From Cymbidium sinense (Eukaryota > Streptophyta > Magnoliopsida > Asparagales > Orchidaceae), in contig JAKCPB010001386.1 of NCBI GenBank assembly GCA_021442155.1, forward strand, positions 1 through 64,000: a stretch of 64,000 nt of DNA, in the 5' to 3' direction. Under the pieces are notes generated by a model. It saw nothing but the letters and a program-made list of their open reading frames with translations. It was not told where the DNA came from and did not search any database. Position numbers and translations under genes: made by a program. Within the stretch, counting starts at the first letter, position 1, and each line of letters starts with the position of its first letter. Positions 62,101 through 64,000 of this stretch are shown piece after piece.

Positions 62101-64000
62101 TTTAGGTTTTATAAGTGGGCTCAGCTTACATTGGTTTAGGGCTATTTAGTTTGTAGGATCATATAGTTTTAGGGTAGGTCTATAGTTTAAGTAGCCTGGG
62201 TCTTTATTTAATTGGGTTACAGTAGGCTCAAAACCCAGTAGGCCTATCAGGGCCTCAGCCCAGGTCATTAGATTTCAGATCATTTAGCCCAGAGCCCAGC
62301 CTCATTCAGGGCTCAGGGTTTAGTCAGCCCAAAGCCTGGTTCAGATAGGGTAGGCCCACCAGGGTGTGGTTAGGTAGGCCTTTTTAGTTTATCAGTGGTA
62401 GTGGCCTGTGGCTCATATTAGTGCTCTGCCAGGCTGGCCTTTCATATTAGGTAAATTTAGTTATTTAGTTTATTAAGTTTATTTATATTATATTTAGGTT
62501 TATTTTTATTTATAGTTAGTTTTATTTTTACTTATTTTTTTTTTTAGGTTTTAGTTTTTTTATTTTATTTTAGTTTATGTTTTAAGTTTTATTTATTTTT
62601 AGATTTTATATTTTATTTCGCTTATTTTATTTTTATTTTATTTATTTATTTTTATTTTAGTTTTAGGTATTTTATTTATTTTAGATAGGTTTAGTTTTAT
62701 TTTATTTAGTTTATTTTAGTTAGTTTAGGTTTATTTTTTATTATTTAGGCTCATTTTTTTTTAGTTTAGGTTTAGGCATTTTTATTTTATTTTTAGGTTT
62801 TTGGGTTATTTATTATTTTATGTATAGATTTTATTTTATTTATTTTATCTTTTAGGTTTATATTTAGCTATTTTTTATTGAGTTTTTTAGGTTTTATTTT
62901 ATTTAGGCTCTTTTAGATTTATTTTATTTTTTTAGGTTTAGCTTTAGGTTTTTATTTTATTAATTTTTAGGTTTTATTTTTAGTTTAAGTAGTATATTTT
63001 AGTTTATTATATTTTATTTAGTTTATTTAGGTTTATTTTATTTATTTTAGTTTAGTTTATTCTTAGTTTAGTTTATTTTAATTAATTTATTTATTTTTAT
63101 TTAGTTTATTTTAGTTTCGGGTTTAGTTTTTTTTTAATTAATTTTAAGTTTAATTTTTATGTTTATTTTTTAGGTTTAGTTTTTTATTTATTTTTATTTT
63201 ATGTTTATTTTAATTTTTATTTTATGATTAATTTTAATTCTATTTAGTTTTTTATTATTAAGTTTATTTTATTTTTTCATTTTGTTACATTTTTATTTAT
63301 TTTTGTTAATTTATTTTATTTTATTTAGGCAAGATTTTGGTTTAGATTAGATTTTATATCATTTTATTTTTTATTTTATTTAGTTTAAGTTTTATCATTT
63401 TATTTTTTTAAGTATTTAGTTTAGTTTTAGGTTTTATTAGTTATTTTTATTTTTTAGTTTAGATTTTTTAGAGTTTTAGTGTTTAGGCTTTAGGGTTTAG
63501 GTTAGCTTTAGGGTTTAGGGTTTTATAAGCAAACTTAGTTTGTTTTATTTTATTTTTTATTTATTTTATTTATTTTATTTTTTATTTTATTTATTTATTT
63601 TTTTTTTTTTTTTATTTATTTTATTTATTTTATTTATTTATTTTAGGTTTTATTTTATTTTATTTTTTTTAGGTTTAGTTTAGGTTTATGTTTATTTTTT
63701 TATGAGTTATTTTTTATTTTATTTTAGTTTGTTTTTATTTTTATTTTAGTAGTTTAGGTTTTTTTTTTTTTTAGTTTATTTAGTTTTTTAGTAGTTTTAG
63801 GTTTATTTTAGTTTATTATTTAATTTTTAGGTTTTATTTATTGATTTATTTTAGTTTATATTTTTGGTTTATATAGTTTATTTTATTTTTATTTTATTTT
63901 ATGTTAATTTGGTTTTAGGCCTATGTTTTATTTTATTTATTTTTAGGTTTTTATTTATTTATTTTATTATATTTTTATTTTATTTATTTATTTTATTAGT
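59161..64000 (+). repeat. Telomere-like array with CCCAGGG blocks, running off the window
   Basis: This opens with TTTAGGG units and the marker AGGCAAACCGATAGG near 59226, then long TTTATTTTA tracts. GC-rich blocks occur at 59640-59880, 61120-61440 and 62110-62440. The clearest is at 61306-61340, where GGGCCCA repeats with a 7-base period. The frames at 60746-60946 and 61268-61468 are low-complexity readings. No gene was seen. Confidence 0.88.

Overview
The window looks like plant nuclear DNA from a telomere-like or subtelomeric region. The + strand carries long degenerate arrays of the plant telomere heptamer TTTAGGG. The inserted material is typical of flowering plants: L1-type LINEs with a C-terminal RNase H domain, an RTE-type LINE, a Tat-like Ty3/gypsy element, a MITE-like insert, and retropseudogenes of a glycine-rich RNA-binding protein and of ribosomal protein P0. 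I cannot name the species. I found no intact host gene and recognised no tRNA, rRNA or CRISPR array. Almost all long open frames are antisense readings of repeats or pieces of decayed retroelements.

Layout. 1-8340: LINE-A, antisense, with a very long 3' UTR (1-3090, containing a ~1.2 kb internal duplication), then ORF2 and ORF1. 8340-16825: telomere-like array of TTTAGGG blocks alternating with TTTATTTTA-rich blocks, with two small glycine-rich-protein remnants. 16830-29330: decayed Tat-like gypsy element on +, split by about 6 kb of other DNA (18.8-24.97 kb) that includes a GGTCAA/TTGACC-rich tract. 29330-30740: AT-rich degenerate tandem repeat with a unit of roughly 300-340 bp. 30740-36290: telomere-like array holding two copies of a block made of a glycine-rich-protein pseudogene plus a P0 pseudogene, and one MITE-like insert. 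36295-39499: LINE-B, ORF1 joined directly to a 3' UTR with no ORF2. 39500-40965: array with a TTATTAG-rich sub-block. 40965-43545: RTE-type LINE on +. 43545-49795: array with GC-rich CCCAGGG heptamer blocks and a LINE 3'-end scrap. 49795-52795: LINE-C. 52903-53370: third glycine-rich-protein pseudogene. 53506-59160: LINE-D, whose RNase H frame is still open. 59160-64000: array with more CCCAGGG blocks.

The main pattern is orientation. Every L1-type LINE and every processed pseudogene lies on the minus strand. At the recognisable 3' ends the + strand reads TTTAGGG repeats, then usually a run of Ts (the poly(A) tail), then the 3' end of the insert. This is the product expected if the 3' end of the telomeric G-rich strand primed reverse transcription of poly(A) RNA. 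It suggests LINE machinery that targets telomeric repeats or chromosome ends and also mobilised abundant host mRNAs. Some copies are clearly later duplications, and part of the array variation (CCCAGGG, TTTATTTT) could be long-read base-calling error, so both points need checking.
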